Source: Myoxocephalus aenaeus (Eukaryota; Chordata; Actinopteri; Perciformes; Cottidae). Taken from it: 64,000 nt of DNA. Numbering within the stretch: position 1 is the first letter of the stretch; each line of letters starts with the position of its first letter. A program made the translations under genes and the position numbers. Below the pieces are notes generated by a model. The model saw nothing but the letters and a program-made list of their open reading frames with translations. It made no database searches and had not been told where the DNA came from. Location: NCBI GenBank assembly GCA_038501785.1, contig JBAMJR010000001.1:3342001-3406000 (forward strand), written 5' to 3'. Below, piece by piece: positions 45,483-58,292 of this stretch.

Positions 45483-46384
45483 CACCTTGAGATGAGAATG
45501 TGATGCTCATACACAATTGCAAGTGACTACAGAGGGTGTCCCAGGCACGTATAGCTACTGTAAGTGTGTGTGAGGGAGGGAGGGAGAGAAAGTGAGAGAC
45601 TCAATCTCAAAGCTGAGTCTTTCATCTTCATGTCTTCATTGGAACTTCTGAAATACAAATAGTATTGAGGATTATTACTACACACACGCACAAACACACA
45701 AACACACTCATGCACTTTTGGGGTTATTTATACTCCCCCTCTCTGTCTCTCGCTCTCTCACACACACACTCACAGACAGAAGCACAAACACTCATAATTC
45801 AGAGTAAAATCTCTTTGGAGTTAATGGCAGTATGAATCATGGCTTCCTTAGATGGGAAATGCAGCTGAATCACATCCAATATTAATTAACCCTTCACCTG
45901 CACACAACCACATGGATGTGGAAGCAAGCATACCAAAGTTGTTTCTCTGCATCTCTCCACCTCACACATAAACATGTCTACGTGTCAGGCCTGTGTGCAT
46001 GCACTGCTCTCTTCATTTCACCTATCTACTCGCTTCTCTTCTTCAGTCCCTCTGAAGGGTTGGACTCGGAATCTTTAAATCTCTACCGATTTTAAGTGCT
46101 AGAGCTCCATCTGCAGTGTCAGATCTATGGACGTATTACATGCATCCATTTATAGCAAAGTACATTAATATTAAAAGGAATTTACCTCAGAAACACAATT
46201 TATTTGACAATTTCATTTTTAAGCTCATTCTGACTCATCAATTTATTATCTGCAGCTGCAGCTAGTGTCCTGTTGGCGTCATTATACAGTGTCACCTTAG
46301 CTCTCAAATCATATTAGAGGACATACCATAATATAAAATCACTGCTGTTTGAGTAGCTAGACTCAGGTGATCACACACACACAC

Positions 46385-46478
46385 GCCTGTCTGCAAATTC
46401 ATCCTCCATCTTTCCTTCTCTCTTTTGCATAAACTGTACACATACAAACTAGCCAGTTCATTCAAGTAGCTTAAAAAC

Positions 46479-46479
<1 letters not shown>
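46385..46479 (-). repeat. 95-bp duplicated segment, copy 2 (inverted)
   Basis: The reverse complement of 29219-29313 with no mismatch that I can see. It is followed on its right by the (CA)n run, which corresponds to the (GT)n of copy 1. Confidence 0.93.

Positions 46480-46480
<1 letters not shown>

Positions 46481-46548
<68 letters not shown>
46481..46548. repeat. (CA)n microsatellite
   Basis: About 34 CA units attached to copy 2 of the 95-bp duplication. Confidence 0.97.
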
Positions 46549-46551
<3 letters not shown>

Positions 46552-46574
46552 TCTCTCTTTCTCTCCTCGTTTGG

Positions 46575-46810
46575 GGCTACAAAAGTCACCGAAGTCAATA
46601 GGATTCATCCTCTGGGGACCACAAATATCTTTACCAAATTTCCTGGCACTACCATAGTTATCAAGACATGTCACTAAAAACATGAACATGTCAACCTGGT
46701 GGTGGCGAAGGTAAAGTCACCAAAGTCAGTAGTCACCCTCAGGGAACAACTAATGTCTGTACCACATTTAATGGTAACATTGCAAACCCTTGAGCCATGC
46801 TGCTGGCATG
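46575..46810. repeat. teleost interspersed repeat, copy
   Basis: It contains AAGTCAATAGGATTCATCCT, CTGGGGACCACAAATATC and a second CACCAAAGTCAGTAGTCACC. It ends near CTTGAGCCATGCTGCTGGCA. Confidence 0.65.
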
Positions 46811-48325
46811 ACTTGGGAAATTAGTCATTCCTATACGGAGAGGTGTGCCAGATCAGAAAACACTCTTAAGAGACATTGTGTAAAGCTCTGACAGATGACC
46901 CATTTAGTCATCGAGGTATGAGGCTTTGTTAGCGGACATCACCCAAGAGTGGATGACCACATTCATAAGAATACATACAAACAATACACACAGGAAACAC
47001 TAAAGAGACTCTTCTTGTCTGTGCCCCTGTCATCATATGCATGTTTGTGGATTGCTGGTTATGAAACAGGTCACACTTTCCCCTCCAGCAGCTCATGAGA
47101 AGTAGCGAGCGACTGAGAGCGAGGGGGGGAAGAGAGAGGATGAGATTAATTCAAATTTACACACCAGAATTCTGCGACATTGAGTGAAAGAGCGAATGCT
47201 TTGATCTTAATATCGGCCAGAGCGGAGGGCTGTGCTGTGGTTTGGGGGAAAGGGCGTCGGACAACAGCGTCCACAGAGCTGTGGGGGTGTGAAAGATATG
47301 GAAGATGAAAGGATTCTTTTTTATGGACGGATGAAGATGAAATATCGTGTCTTAGTTTATTCAGGCCAATCGACAGGTGCGACTGTCACTGTGGCAGACC
47401 TGCAGTCACTCTGTTCATGCGGGTCGAGGGCTGTTATGTAATTGTTTTTTTAAATAACAGTTTTTCAGATTCACTCAAACGCAACAAAGGGAGACGGTGT
47501 TTCCTCTGAAGCTAAAATCCTGCCTTATTTCCATTTTGTTCATGTATTTAGTGTATATCAATATATACACACTGTGTATTTCTGATTTTTAGTAACATCC
47601 ACATTTGAGCATTTTTATTACATCCATCTCCCCCTCTTCTGTTCAATCAGACAGTGTAAGTCTTTTCCATAAATATGCAGAACGAGGCAGATTGTATTGA
47701 TTACAGTCTGAAGAATGATTAGGTCTCCAGCTGTGTTGTGTGATTGTCTGTCTGCAATAGCGCATATTCCTTCTTTTTCTTATTTACTCTTTGACAAAAC
47801 AATCTCAGCCCAGGTTGAAAGGTAGATGTTCAAGCTTTCCACTATTCTGAGCACTTTCTCTATAGTTCAGTGACAACTAAGCAAGTTTAATTTGCCAATG
47901 AAGACCTTGTGTATGGTCAAAAGCTTAAAAAAAAGAAGCAAGTACGTGGACCTTGAGTGAAGTTTGTTTTGTCAACTTAGAAGGTCAAACTGTACCGTTC
48001 ACACTATTTATGTATTTTGACTTTTTTCTTTTTTACAAAATATGCTTTACTTAATGTCATTGTTTCACTTGCCGAGAATATTCTAAAACAAATATTTCAT
48101 GTTACATGTGTATAGGCCAGTGTGTGAATCAGTTGCAGCACCCAGCGCTGTATGTGGTAGCGTACTGACATTTTAAATTAGGTCCCAGATCAGGTGCTCT
48201 GTTTCAACATGTCCCATAATGCACCACACTTTCAAGACTCCCAATTAACGTTCCCAAGTCCCTTTGGCCCTCAGCACACGCAGGGAGCAAGCCTCTCAAC
48301 AGGTTCTCATCACCCCAGCTATGTA

Positions 48326-48443
<118 letters not shown>

Positions 48444-51400
48444 TAGGAAACCCAATTCAATTAGGCCATCTGAGAGGAGAATTCGATTAAGGAGCATTAA
48501 GAGTGAGGAATCTCTTTGCTTGGCAGCCCATTGTTTACAGTGGAGACGCCCGGGGAGACATCAGCTCTGGTGATATTCAGACCAGAAGGAACACTGCCAG
48601 GGGAGTGATGGCCTGTTTGTAGCCTCCAGCCGCTTTTCCTCTAAAGATATATGGTCATAGCTATAAACAGCATGCGAATCGACAGGGAAAAGGAATGAGA
48701 TTAGATATGGGTCAATAACAGAATGCAATACTACATGTAGCAGCAGCGTCAAAATACACGACTCAATACACCTGTATGTCAGCTCTTTCATCAGATTAAC
48801 TGTTAGTCCATTTTGAAGCCATGGAGAGAGTTTTAATTAAATTATGGCGCAAGAAAGCACTGCATGCTAACCTATTCAAGATATTTGTCTCTGTTCCAAA
48901 TGACCCATCTAATTATCTTATCGAAACTGGGCAATATTTTGCGTTTAATTGCATTGACTGTACCTTTAGTCCACACATTACGTTTACTTTAATTTGTCTC
49001 CTCTTGGAAGACAAAGTGCCCTGATTTTGTAAACGATAGTTTGTCAGAGCAAACTCAACCAGGAAAATGTTAGATTGATGAGCACTAAGTAGTCAAAGAA
49101 GAGGAGAAAATAACACTGGAATAAGTAATGAGTAATGCTGTACCATTTGTATCTGCATTAGTGAGCACAAACTTGAAGAGACTGGAGATAAAAGGTATGT
49201 TTACGGTTCTATAATGTCCCCATCTGCCAAGTATGTAGTTATGCATATTGTTCTGTCTAGATCCAGTAAAAATAGATGGATGACGCAGGTGTATTGTCCT
49301 GTTTGGAGGATACTTTTTACAGTTACTCTTAGAGAGTAGCTCTGTTCAAGACATTGTACCGTGATACATTGTAGTTGGAGACTGTCCTTTCAAGAAGGAC
49401 ATTTCAGCCAATTACCAAAAGAATATGTTTACGTTTAGTGATAAAGCTATAAAAGCAATGATAAATATCAAAATTTCACACAAGAGAGCGAAGCCTGATC
49501 AAGTTGTTTTTGTGCCTACACCACTGTGTTGTCACATGACAGATTGGGGCGTCAGTATTTTGTCATTGAATTTAAGGACCTGTTGGGTAGGTGAGGACTG
49601 TTTCCAAAAGCCCTGGTTGTGGTTATGTCAAGGACATTGTGACAGCTGAGTTGGCAGCTTAAAACATGGCATTCACCAGTGATGTTATCAGGGTATAGAC
49701 ACTCATGTGAGACAAACAACACAGCACACATGGCCAAAATGAATACGGTAATATGTTTTTTTTAATTTTTATTTACTGTAGAAACTAGAACAGGCTTTGC
49801 AAAGTAACATGAAACACATACAGAGAATTGTGGTCATCTCCCTATTATAAAAAATAATACCGGTACAAGACTTGGCAGAGTATGGGTGTAAAAATGCACT
49901 CTTTGGTTCCAACTCCCGTTTCCCATAAGCTCATAAACTTGCCACCCTGGCACAGTTTCGAAAACATGACACATAATTAAGTCTCTTCAAGTTAATGTTC
50001 ATACTATTATGAAATACACTTCTACTTTAGCTTTAAGGTTAAAGATTTCACTCTCACACAGCTTATCTCATAATAAAAATATCAATTTGATCTGAATCCA
50101 GGACCCTGCACTTGAACATGTGCCATCCTCGTCACTGCTGTTTGACTGCAGTATGTTATGAAATATGAAATATGTATCAATGGGCATGGAGAAGCCACTT
50201 AAGGGGTTAAATGACACACACTTTCCAAGGTTGCAGTTGTCCTAAGGAAGGAAATACTGACTCGGTTGTCCATTGCATTTCTTTCTTCCTCATTGTCCTG
50301 CCTCTGCTCTCTCTGTCTGCCTTGGTTTCCTCAAGTTTACTCCACCTTTCATATTTAATATGCCCCCATTTTTATGTACACTCCTCTTCCTCTCTGCTGG
50401 AATCCCGTCTCTCCCTCTTAGAACCTCCCCTCCCTGACTCGTTTCTCTCCCCAAACCCCCGTCACATGTCTGAGAGCATGCAGGACGAATTTCATATCTG
50501 CATGTCAGGCTCTTCCTCTTTTTCTCCGTCTCCAACGTCTCCGCCTTCATTTTTCCCATGCGCAGGGTTTTATCTCCCCTGCTGCCTCATGCACCTGTGT
50601 CCCTGACGTGTCGGGCTCACATATCATATATGGAGCATAGGTGCAAATAAGCGATATGAGACAACACAGAGAGAGGGTTTGTTTGATGGATGGATTGAGA
50701 GGTGCTTTGCTCTATTCGTTTCTGACTCAGTTTCCTCTCATGTATAATGGATGATGCGAGTCTCTTGCACCATTGTTTGCTGATTCTAATCAGAGTGCCC
50801 GGCCTGTTGAATAATATAACAGAAGGGCAAAATGAAAATGTCTCAGAGCTTCAGAAGAACACCTGCTGATTCGAGCGTATGACTACATTTATCACAACTG
50901 TCCTTAACTGGGCTGGTTGCTTGTTACATTTCTGCATGCAGAGACACACGCACACGCAGAAACAAACATTGCATCTCTTTTTGCGGTCCTTTCCTTTCTT
51001 TTGCTTTTGAATATATTGTAGGGAGAGTGACTCACTCACTCACACAGCCGAGTGCTGTATTCACAGAAATCTCAAGACTGACACCTGCATTATGTGTTGG
51101 TGGTGAGGCCATATGTTGAACAGTCAAATCTGTTTTTTAAATCTTTAATTCAGTTCATATTGTGTTTACATGGTGCATATTCTTACGTCAATGTGTGTTT
51201 AATCAAATCACACCAGAGTAACTGTAGAAAAGCTGCTGTTATAGTATTACAGCATAATAATGTTAGCCTACCGGTTGGTTTCTGGGACTGCGGGCAAACT
51301 ACAGTATGAAGCTGCTATGTGTCATACAGTATCTTAAGCAATGCTGTGATAAAGAACATCTGTTTTTTGGTCTTTCTAATGGGGGTCCACACTAGCCCTG

Positions 51401-53121
51401 AGCTCTCACAGAAAGTCTCCACTACAACCTACATAGTGATAATGAAGGAGGTGATAGTGTCCAAACTTACGTTATGCTCTGTAATTACTGATATGTATTC
51501 ACAAAAGATTAATATCAGTGGAGAACAAGAATTTCCCAAAATAGACTTCCTAGTCTGTAACAATAAATAATGTGATAAAAAATGATGATGGGGGTCATTA
51601 ACTTGAATAATAACGTCATAGTTCCATTCATAGGACATCCTATGGTCAAACATGCAGCATCATAACTGTGCTGTTAAAAGGTAGCATAGGTAAAATTGAA
51701 TCTGTGGCTCAGTTTAAACTAGAAACTCAGGGCGAGAGAGAAGGAAAGAGAAATGTTTGGAAAAGGTCTGTCGTCACTGCACTCCTGCTCTTACTGTGTG
51801 TGCCTGCTGTGTTGGACCGGCTTTAATAATTGACAGAGCTGCCAGGAAGGAGGCGTTTACTCACAGATTCACCCGTATTCAGGGGATTCTTTTGCACAGT
51901 CACCTCCAACTTTAGCTGCATTGAGAAAGAGGCCACTTTCCTGAATGTGCTCGACTGTAAACAAACAGGTGATACTGTAACCCGAAGCAAGTTATTTTTT
52001 AGGATCACATCAATATAAAGTTGAAGATGCGTAATGCTTTTTGCACCAGGTTATGTGTTTTATTGATGTAGGTCTTGGAGGCATCTTACATCTTCATATG
52101 CTGTTGGGTAATTAAAACAATAGCACGAGTTGAATAAAAGGTTAAAAGCTGCAGCATTACCTCTGAGAAGTGGACTGAAAACATTACGCCTCACATGATC
52201 ATGATCCTTGCAACAGGAGTAACTTATTAATAGCATACGGTATTAGAGTTACTCACATTTTTCTCCTTTCCTCTCCTCCCTCCACTCATTCCTAATTATC
52301 GTCATGTCGTTATTCCTAATAGTTATTACTGTGGCTCATTCCCTCTGAGTTCCAGATTGACATTGAAAGCACATCTTCAGAGTGATTTGTCTTTTTCTTC
52401 ATCTACCCAGTCTCTCTTTGCTCATTTTCCGCTCCTGTCACACACAGGAACATTAGGAGGTCACTGTCATTCAATTGCGAGACCTTGGGCTATTCTATTA
52501 AAAGCTGAAACCCTCCATGATATTGAGTTTTAGTTGTAAGTGGCTGAATGGACGTCTGTAGCGTATATATTTATCTTTATTTCTGTGTGTGAGTAAAAGA
52601 AAGACCATGAGAAAAAAGGAGCTAAGCACTGGATGCAGTACTGTGCTCATCAAACCTACAGCATCTATTTTCAGCAAATCTCCAAGACATTTTTCTTCAG
52701 TTGTTGACAAGGTTTAGTATTTTCCTTGACACAAAGCTACAGTTTACATCCACACGTACATCCTGCGTGTACGAAAGAACGACACAAACACACTTACGGT
52801 TGGCAGCTGCAATTACACCCACTGACAAAAACTGAGGTCATACTGAGAACCGAAGTTGAACAATCCTTCACTCTCCAGTATCTCCTCCGACCGTCTCATA
52901 CGCTGTTTCTCTTTCAGTCTGAGGCTGCCTGAAGAGTGGAGATAAAACAGCTGCATCTTTAATCTGTGGGTGGCACAAGCCCACAAAGAAGGCAATTAGG
53001 TTGATCATTTACAATTCTCTTGCCCTTCTCTCTTCTCTACCCTTCCATTCCCTCTCCTTTCAACTCACCCCTTCTTTCCACCCATGAATAATGTCTTTAT
53101 GTGTGTCATGTGTCCCCACAG

Positions 53122-53183
53122 AGCAGCACGAGCATTTGGAGAGTACCTGTCCCATACACACCCTGAAAACCGAAACGGATCAG
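53122..53183 (+). CDS. nsmf: nsmf exon 2
   Basis: The split codon AG|A is completed and the exon encodes AARAFGEYLSHTHPENRNGS. This is almost identical to mammalian NSMF (RAARAFGEYLSQSHPENRNG). Borders are cccacag and gtcagc. The intron before it is 9.0 kb. Confidence 0.95.
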
Positions 53184-53470
53184 GTCAGCGTCTTAGACAT
53201 CCTGCCATTTGTCCATCCCTCTATCCTGCTCTGCCTGTTCCTTTGTGGTCTTTAATCCTCCCTCCACCTGCTTCACCTCATCCTCTGTGAAAATGCCGCG
53301 ATCATTAGTGTTTGGATCACCACAATAGCTGGTAACCGAAGAAAGATGATGATATTTTCCTCTGTGTCATCCTCAGCTTGTCTCCCCTCTCTCTCTCTCT
53401 ATCTTCTCCCTCCTCTTTTTTCTCCCCTCATTCTTAACCACTCATATTTGTCTATTTTCCATCATTCTAG

Positions 53471-54385
53471 CTCATCTTCTGTGTGAAACCTTGGTGGGTC
53501 CCGACCCGGAGTCGCCAAGTGACAAGATTAGCCCCAACAACAACAACCACCTCCATCCCTGCTCCAACGCCACCAAGGGCTGTGAGGACAAACGGGAGCC
53601 CAGCCTGGTAAAACCCCCACTGGGCTTACTCCAGCCTCCTCCCCCTTCTATCACCATCTCTACCAAAGCATCGCGACTGTCCCTCGAGCGCAGCTTCTCA
53701 GCGGAGGAAGACCAGCAGAAGTGCGTTGAGTGCACCCTGCAGCCTGCTCGCGTGTACACCATCACCACCCAGCGCGGTATGCTGATGAACAGCGGCCGGG
53801 GCAGCAAGGAGAGCCTGGAACTGGACGTCCTGAAGGAGAAGTCGGGGAGTGGCGGGGCGGGATCCAGAGGTGGCTTGATCCAGCCCTCCACCTCCCCTTC
53901 CTCCAACTCATCGTCTCCAACTCAGCACCACCACGCCAGCAGCGGCCGTGGCACCAGCCACCATCACAGGAACCATCACGACACTCACCACGGGAACCAC
54001 CACCACCACGGCGTCCCGGGCACCAATGCACCCTCCAGTAGCGGAGGAAATAGCGGAGCAAGTGGAAGCAGCAGTAGCAACCTGCAGCAGTCTTTATCCG
54101 TCGCTGGGTCCCACTCCCATCATGGAACACACCACCACGGCCACCACCACCACCTGTCTCAACCCCCGATGCAGACCTCCGTCAGCGCCCACAACATCCG
54201 CGGCTGGGGCGAGGGCGGAAAAGGGGAGGCGGAGTGCAGCGGGCTGGCCTGTGAGTCATGCGGGGGCGCCCCGTCGCGAAGCCAAGGCTCCCTGGACCTG
54301 GAGAGCGCAACCCGAGAGGCAGGCAAGCAGCACCGACGCCTAGAGCGGATGTGGAGTGTGGACCGGGTGACTGGGCTGGAGAGAG
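53471..54385 (+). CDS. nsmf: nsmf exon 3, very large with His/Ser-rich insertions
   Basis: 915 nt encode about residues 45-350 in one open frame. Recognisable islands are ARVYTITTQRG (mammals PRVYTISGEP), LELDVLKEK, the SQP that follows a histidine run, SGLACESCGG, SRSQGSLDLE and RRLERMWSVDRV (mammals KKLERMYSVDRV). Between them lie long Ser/Gly/Asn and histidine runs at about codons 53920-54160. The equivalent mammalian stretch is roughly 135 residues as I recall it, so the fish exon is about twice as long. GC content is well above that of its surroundings. The exon ends in phase 1 at gtgaga. Confidence 0.93.
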
Positions 54386-55125
54386 GTGAGAGGGCGGAGG
54401 ACACAGAGCAAGGGAGAGGCGGTGAATTCCAAACGAGGGCGGGAGAGGGGTTTAGGGTTTGTTCATTAAACCCTTTGAATGGGATTAGCGGGTTTGGTAT
54501 TGGACCAGAGATGAAATAGCATTTGACTAATTTCAATCACTTGTCTGAATGCATTTTTTTGTTGAAAATGAAGGATCCACTTGAAACTTAATTAATTCCA
54601 TGTGAGTCCAGTGTGTGCGAAAGTTTAATTATTTATATTTGTTTACAAGTAATAATTCTAGCCTTCATGGACGTTTAAGGATCACTTGAGTGAAAACAAG
54701 CACACTTAATATTTAGTGAGCATTATGTAAGGAATAACTAAGAAACTTTGCAGTTAGTTTACCATTTAAAATCAGTCTAATGAAACAACACAGCTTAGCC
54801 AGCAGTCTGGATGAATTAAAGTGAAACATCCGTTGAAAGTGAGTTAAATCTATTTCTTCTCAGCTCTGAGGGTTTGTTGTTGGATGTGACATGGTGGTCT
54901 GTATATCTGACTCTTCGTCTCCCCGTCTCTCTCCTCTGCTGTCTCCTTCTGTGTGTCTCCCTCTCTCCATTTGTGGAGTGGTGGACTGTGAAGTGCTGGT
55001 GCTGTCGCTGGTTTTGTGCTTCCATATTTCTAATATATTTATTATGACGTTTGCCAATATGACACATAGATTATTCTCTTTTTTTCACTTAACCCTGGAA
55101 TGATCATTTCTCTCTCTAATTGCAG
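54386..55125. other. nsmf: nsmf intron 3
   Basis: The exon 3 frame stays open for about 130 bases into this intron (to TAG at 54517). No other feature is seen. Confidence 0.7.
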
Positions 55126-55192
55126 AGGACACTAACTGGTTCCCTAAGGAAAATATGTTCAGCTTTCAAACGGCCACAACAACCATGCAGGC
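55126..55192 (+). CDS. nsmf: nsmf exon 4
   Basis: It encodes EDTNWFPKENMFSFQTATTT then MQ, plus the first two bases of Ala. It matches mammalian TWFPKENLFSFQTATTTMQA. It ends GC|gtgagt in phase 2. Confidence 0.96.
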
Positions 55193-56724
55193 GTGAGTAT
55201 CCAACCTTCAAGCACACATAAACATCTTACATGTACACAAACGCACATGCATGCACACACAGTCACATTGATGGTGTGTGAAAAGTCAGGCTGGTGTGTG
55301 AGTTAACGGACCATACTGGAGTTTTTGCACATCTGAGGCCATTAACGACAAACTTTACATTACCACAAAACATTTTTCCAAAGCCTGCTATAGATTTTTT
55401 GATTGATTTCCACCCTTCCAGGTTGCCATTGATTTTCATTTCAGTAAGCTATAAAAACAGCTTGCAGACCCTATAAGCTTGCTCAAAGAGGACAATCCAT
55501 CATATTGAATACTTTGTCAGTTTTTCTTTTTTGTTGTTAAAGTTAAATAATTGATGCATGGTAAAGCACTTGTACCTTGAGGACCATTTGACATCTGTGA
55601 TTTGATAGTGACCACAATCTCATTATCACTTCCACAACGTAATTGATTGTAGATTTAATTATCAATTTTTTTTATCATACAATTATTTAAACAAAGGAAA
55701 TAGGTTGTTGAAAGTTGAAAGTTTATTTTCATACCGTGCTGAAAGTCGCCTATGGTTGCCTTAAATCTAATAAATGAACATAAAAAGACATACAGTGTGT
55801 GAGGCTGTACTTAAGCACAGTGGTGCTTTGAGCTGAATATTCCCATAAGGAGGCTTGCATGGTCTACAATGACAATGCCAAAATATCTGGCTTTTTTGCA
55901 AGCATGTTTACCATGTTCATCTTAGCTCAGTGTGTTCACATGCTAACATTTACAAGTCACAGTAGCAATGCATTTAGTTTTGCAGGCATTTGCTTTTGAA
56001 TTAAAGTATTGGGTGAATTGGATGTACTGGAAGATATTTTAACTTGAAAGTCAGGGGACCACCAAAGTTATTAGCATTTATACATCCAAAAGTTGTTTAA
56101 ATATTTTAGTCTGGATCAAAGTAGTTGATGGACCGCCATCCCAAAAGGCAGGGCGCTATCATGGCTAAAATAAAGATCATACTTAAATTGCAGTAATGTA
56201 ACATTCAAGCAGTTTGAAGTTCATGGGCTAAATGCCAGTGAGCATCTAGGTAAGTATGATAGCAACCTGAGATTATGTCCAAAAGATCACCTGCAGCTGT
56301 AAGAGATATCTCAACTCACATCACATCAAAACATAGAATCTCCAGCATCTTCCTGCAGTCTGTTTCTCCCTGATGATGCCTGTCTTTAAAAAATACAATT
56401 ATCCATTTAAATGCATCCTTGTGCAATACTTGTTTGACCATGTTCAGAATACAGGCAGACTCAGTCAATATATAAAAGTGGTAATTCATGCCGCCCATTA
56501 AATACATTCAGACCAGTAGCAATTATGTGTCTCTGCAAGTTTAGAGTTTATTCATGGAGGTCAATTATGACACACACCTTTTGTCTCCGTCTGATTATGC
56601 CTCTCCCAGTTTGTCCTCTCTCTCTGCTGTTTGGACTCATTGCTCACTGGTCCCTAAACTGTGTTGTTTTTCCCCCCCTCTACTCTCTTATTGCTTCCTA
56701 ATTAATCATGGGACACTCCAACAG
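55193..56724. other. nsmf: nsmf intron 4
   Basis: It contains a copy of the teleost interspersed repeat at about 55795-56190 (GTGAGGCTGTACTTAAGCAC, CAGTGGTGCTTTGAGC, ACCATGTTCATCTTAGC). The rest is AT-rich. The last 100 bases form the pyrimidine-rich approach to the microexon. Confidence 0.65.
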
Positions 56725-56730
56725 GATATC
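56725..56730 (+). CDS. nsmf: nsmf 6-nt microexon
   Basis: GATATC lies between an acceptor (ccaacag, with a pyrimidine-rich tract upstream) and a consensus donor (gtgagtat). With the preceding GC it completes Ala, adds Ile, and starts Ser (A-I-S). This is exactly the MQ-AIS-VF order expected from mammalian NSMF. Skipping it would remove two residues without a frameshift. The following exon (VFRGYAERK in mammals) is not in the window. Confidence 0.8.
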
Positions 56731-57384
56731 GTGAGTATACTTCCCTGCCTGCTTCATATTTTTTCCTAGCTTGCTTACCTCTTGTTCTTAACAGCTGTTC
56801 CTTAACTTTGATGACAACCATTTAATTTTCATCCTTGGGTCGTGTTTAGTTTAGTTTAGTTTATTTACTGGATCCCCATTAGCTGACGCCTTAGCGGCCG
56901 CTAATCTTCCTGAGGTCCACAGAAAGGACAAAATACATACAAAAACGTGCAAAACATAACGTGAAACAAACAGTTAAAAATAATACAAACAGAATAAAAA
57001 TAAAAATAAAAATAGTACAGCTATCAGATACCTAGTGCAATTCAACCATGATTTATACAAGAAAATCAGATGACTAAAAAGCAAAGGAAAACGTCAAGTG
57101 ATTGATGTCCTGAGGTGCGCCTTTAATTGTTTTTTGCATGACAGATTATTACCAGTGTGTGTTATATGAGGAGGTAGTGAATTCCAAGCAGTAATTGCAC
57201 GAAAATTTTTGTTTGAGGAGGTTTGTTCTTGGGGTTGGAGGTATTAAGTGACCTAAGATAGCGTTCCTTGTGACATGGTTATGTCTATTAAATGTATATT
57301 GTAATTGATTGAAGAAATATTCAGGTGTCTGATTAAATACGACCTTCCTGAAAAACGTGAGGAGGCTATAGTGAAGTAGAGTTT

Positions 57385-57684
57385 CTACTGAGAACCATGA
57401 CAGGGGAGATGCATATATGCTGTATTAGTTCTAATTGAACACTGGAGTGCTAATCTGGCAGCTCGGTTTTGAACGATTTGTAGTTTGTTTATGTCCTTTT
57501 TAGCAGCTACTGACCATATGAATGGACAGTATAGCAGGTGACAAAAGACCAGGGAGTGCAACACCTGACAAACAATAGAGAGTGTTAAATAAGTAAAGCA
57601 CTTTCTGGTCATAGCTATGCCCCTTCCCATTATAGTGACAATGCAATCAATGTGCTCAGACCACGACAACTGTTCATCCAACAC
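57385..57684 (-). pseudogene. LINE C-terminal domain remnant
   Basis: It starts MLDEQLSWSEHIDCIVTIMG and includes INKLQIVQNRAARLALQC, the typical region after the reverse transcriptase in Jockey-like LINEs. It is out of frame with the previous piece. Confidence 0.85.
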
Positions 57685-58292
57685 TACACCAGTAGTTTGG
57701 ACTCCCTGACCTGTTCAATTGCTGAACCTGACATTGACAGGTGAAGCTGTGTGTCACCATTAAGTGTGCTCCTAGAGCCAAACACAATACATTTAGTTTT
57801 GGAAATGTTCAGGGCTAATTTGTTCAATTTCACCCAATCAGACACTTTCTCCAGATCCTGATTAAGAATGCTTGCAAGTTCTAGTTTGTTTGAAGCATGG
57901 CTGTACAGTGTTGTGTCATCCGCATACATTACCATGTTGGAATTATTAATTGATAAAGGGAGATCATTTGTAAAAATGGAAAAGAGTAAAGGGCCTAAGC
58001 AACTTCCTTGTGGAACTCCACAGCTAACGTGTCTACAGTCTGATAAACTACCATTATAAAAGACTCTTTGCGATCTCTTGGAAAGATAACTGACCATCCA
58101 AGAGAGTGCAGTAATGCTGAAGCCATAACTTTCAAGTTTGGAAATCATAATTTTGTGGTCTATAACATCAAACGCAGCACTAAAGTCAAGCAAGACTGTG
58201 CCGACCATTTTCTTATTGTCCATCTGTATCAGCCAGTCATCAGTTAAGCTGGACAAGGGCAGTTGCTGTTGAATGATTCGGTCTGTATGCAT
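57684..58292 (-). pseudogene. LINE reverse transcriptase core remnant
   Basis: It contains LLDFSAAFDVIDHKIMISKL, SYLSKRSQRVFYNG, GVPQGSCLGPLLFSIFTNDL and VMYADDTTLYSH. The catalytic YADD box is intact at 57915-57926. The reading frame is broken on both sides. Confidence 0.92.

Noticed and set aside
50211..50606. A 131-codon open frame in nsmf intron 1
   Set aside because: Pyrimidine-rich Ser/Leu/Pro translation with no homology that I recognise.
53472..54130. Minus-strand open frames opposite nsmf exon 3
   Set aside because: They are shadows of a GC-rich coding exon whose + strand frame matches NSMF.
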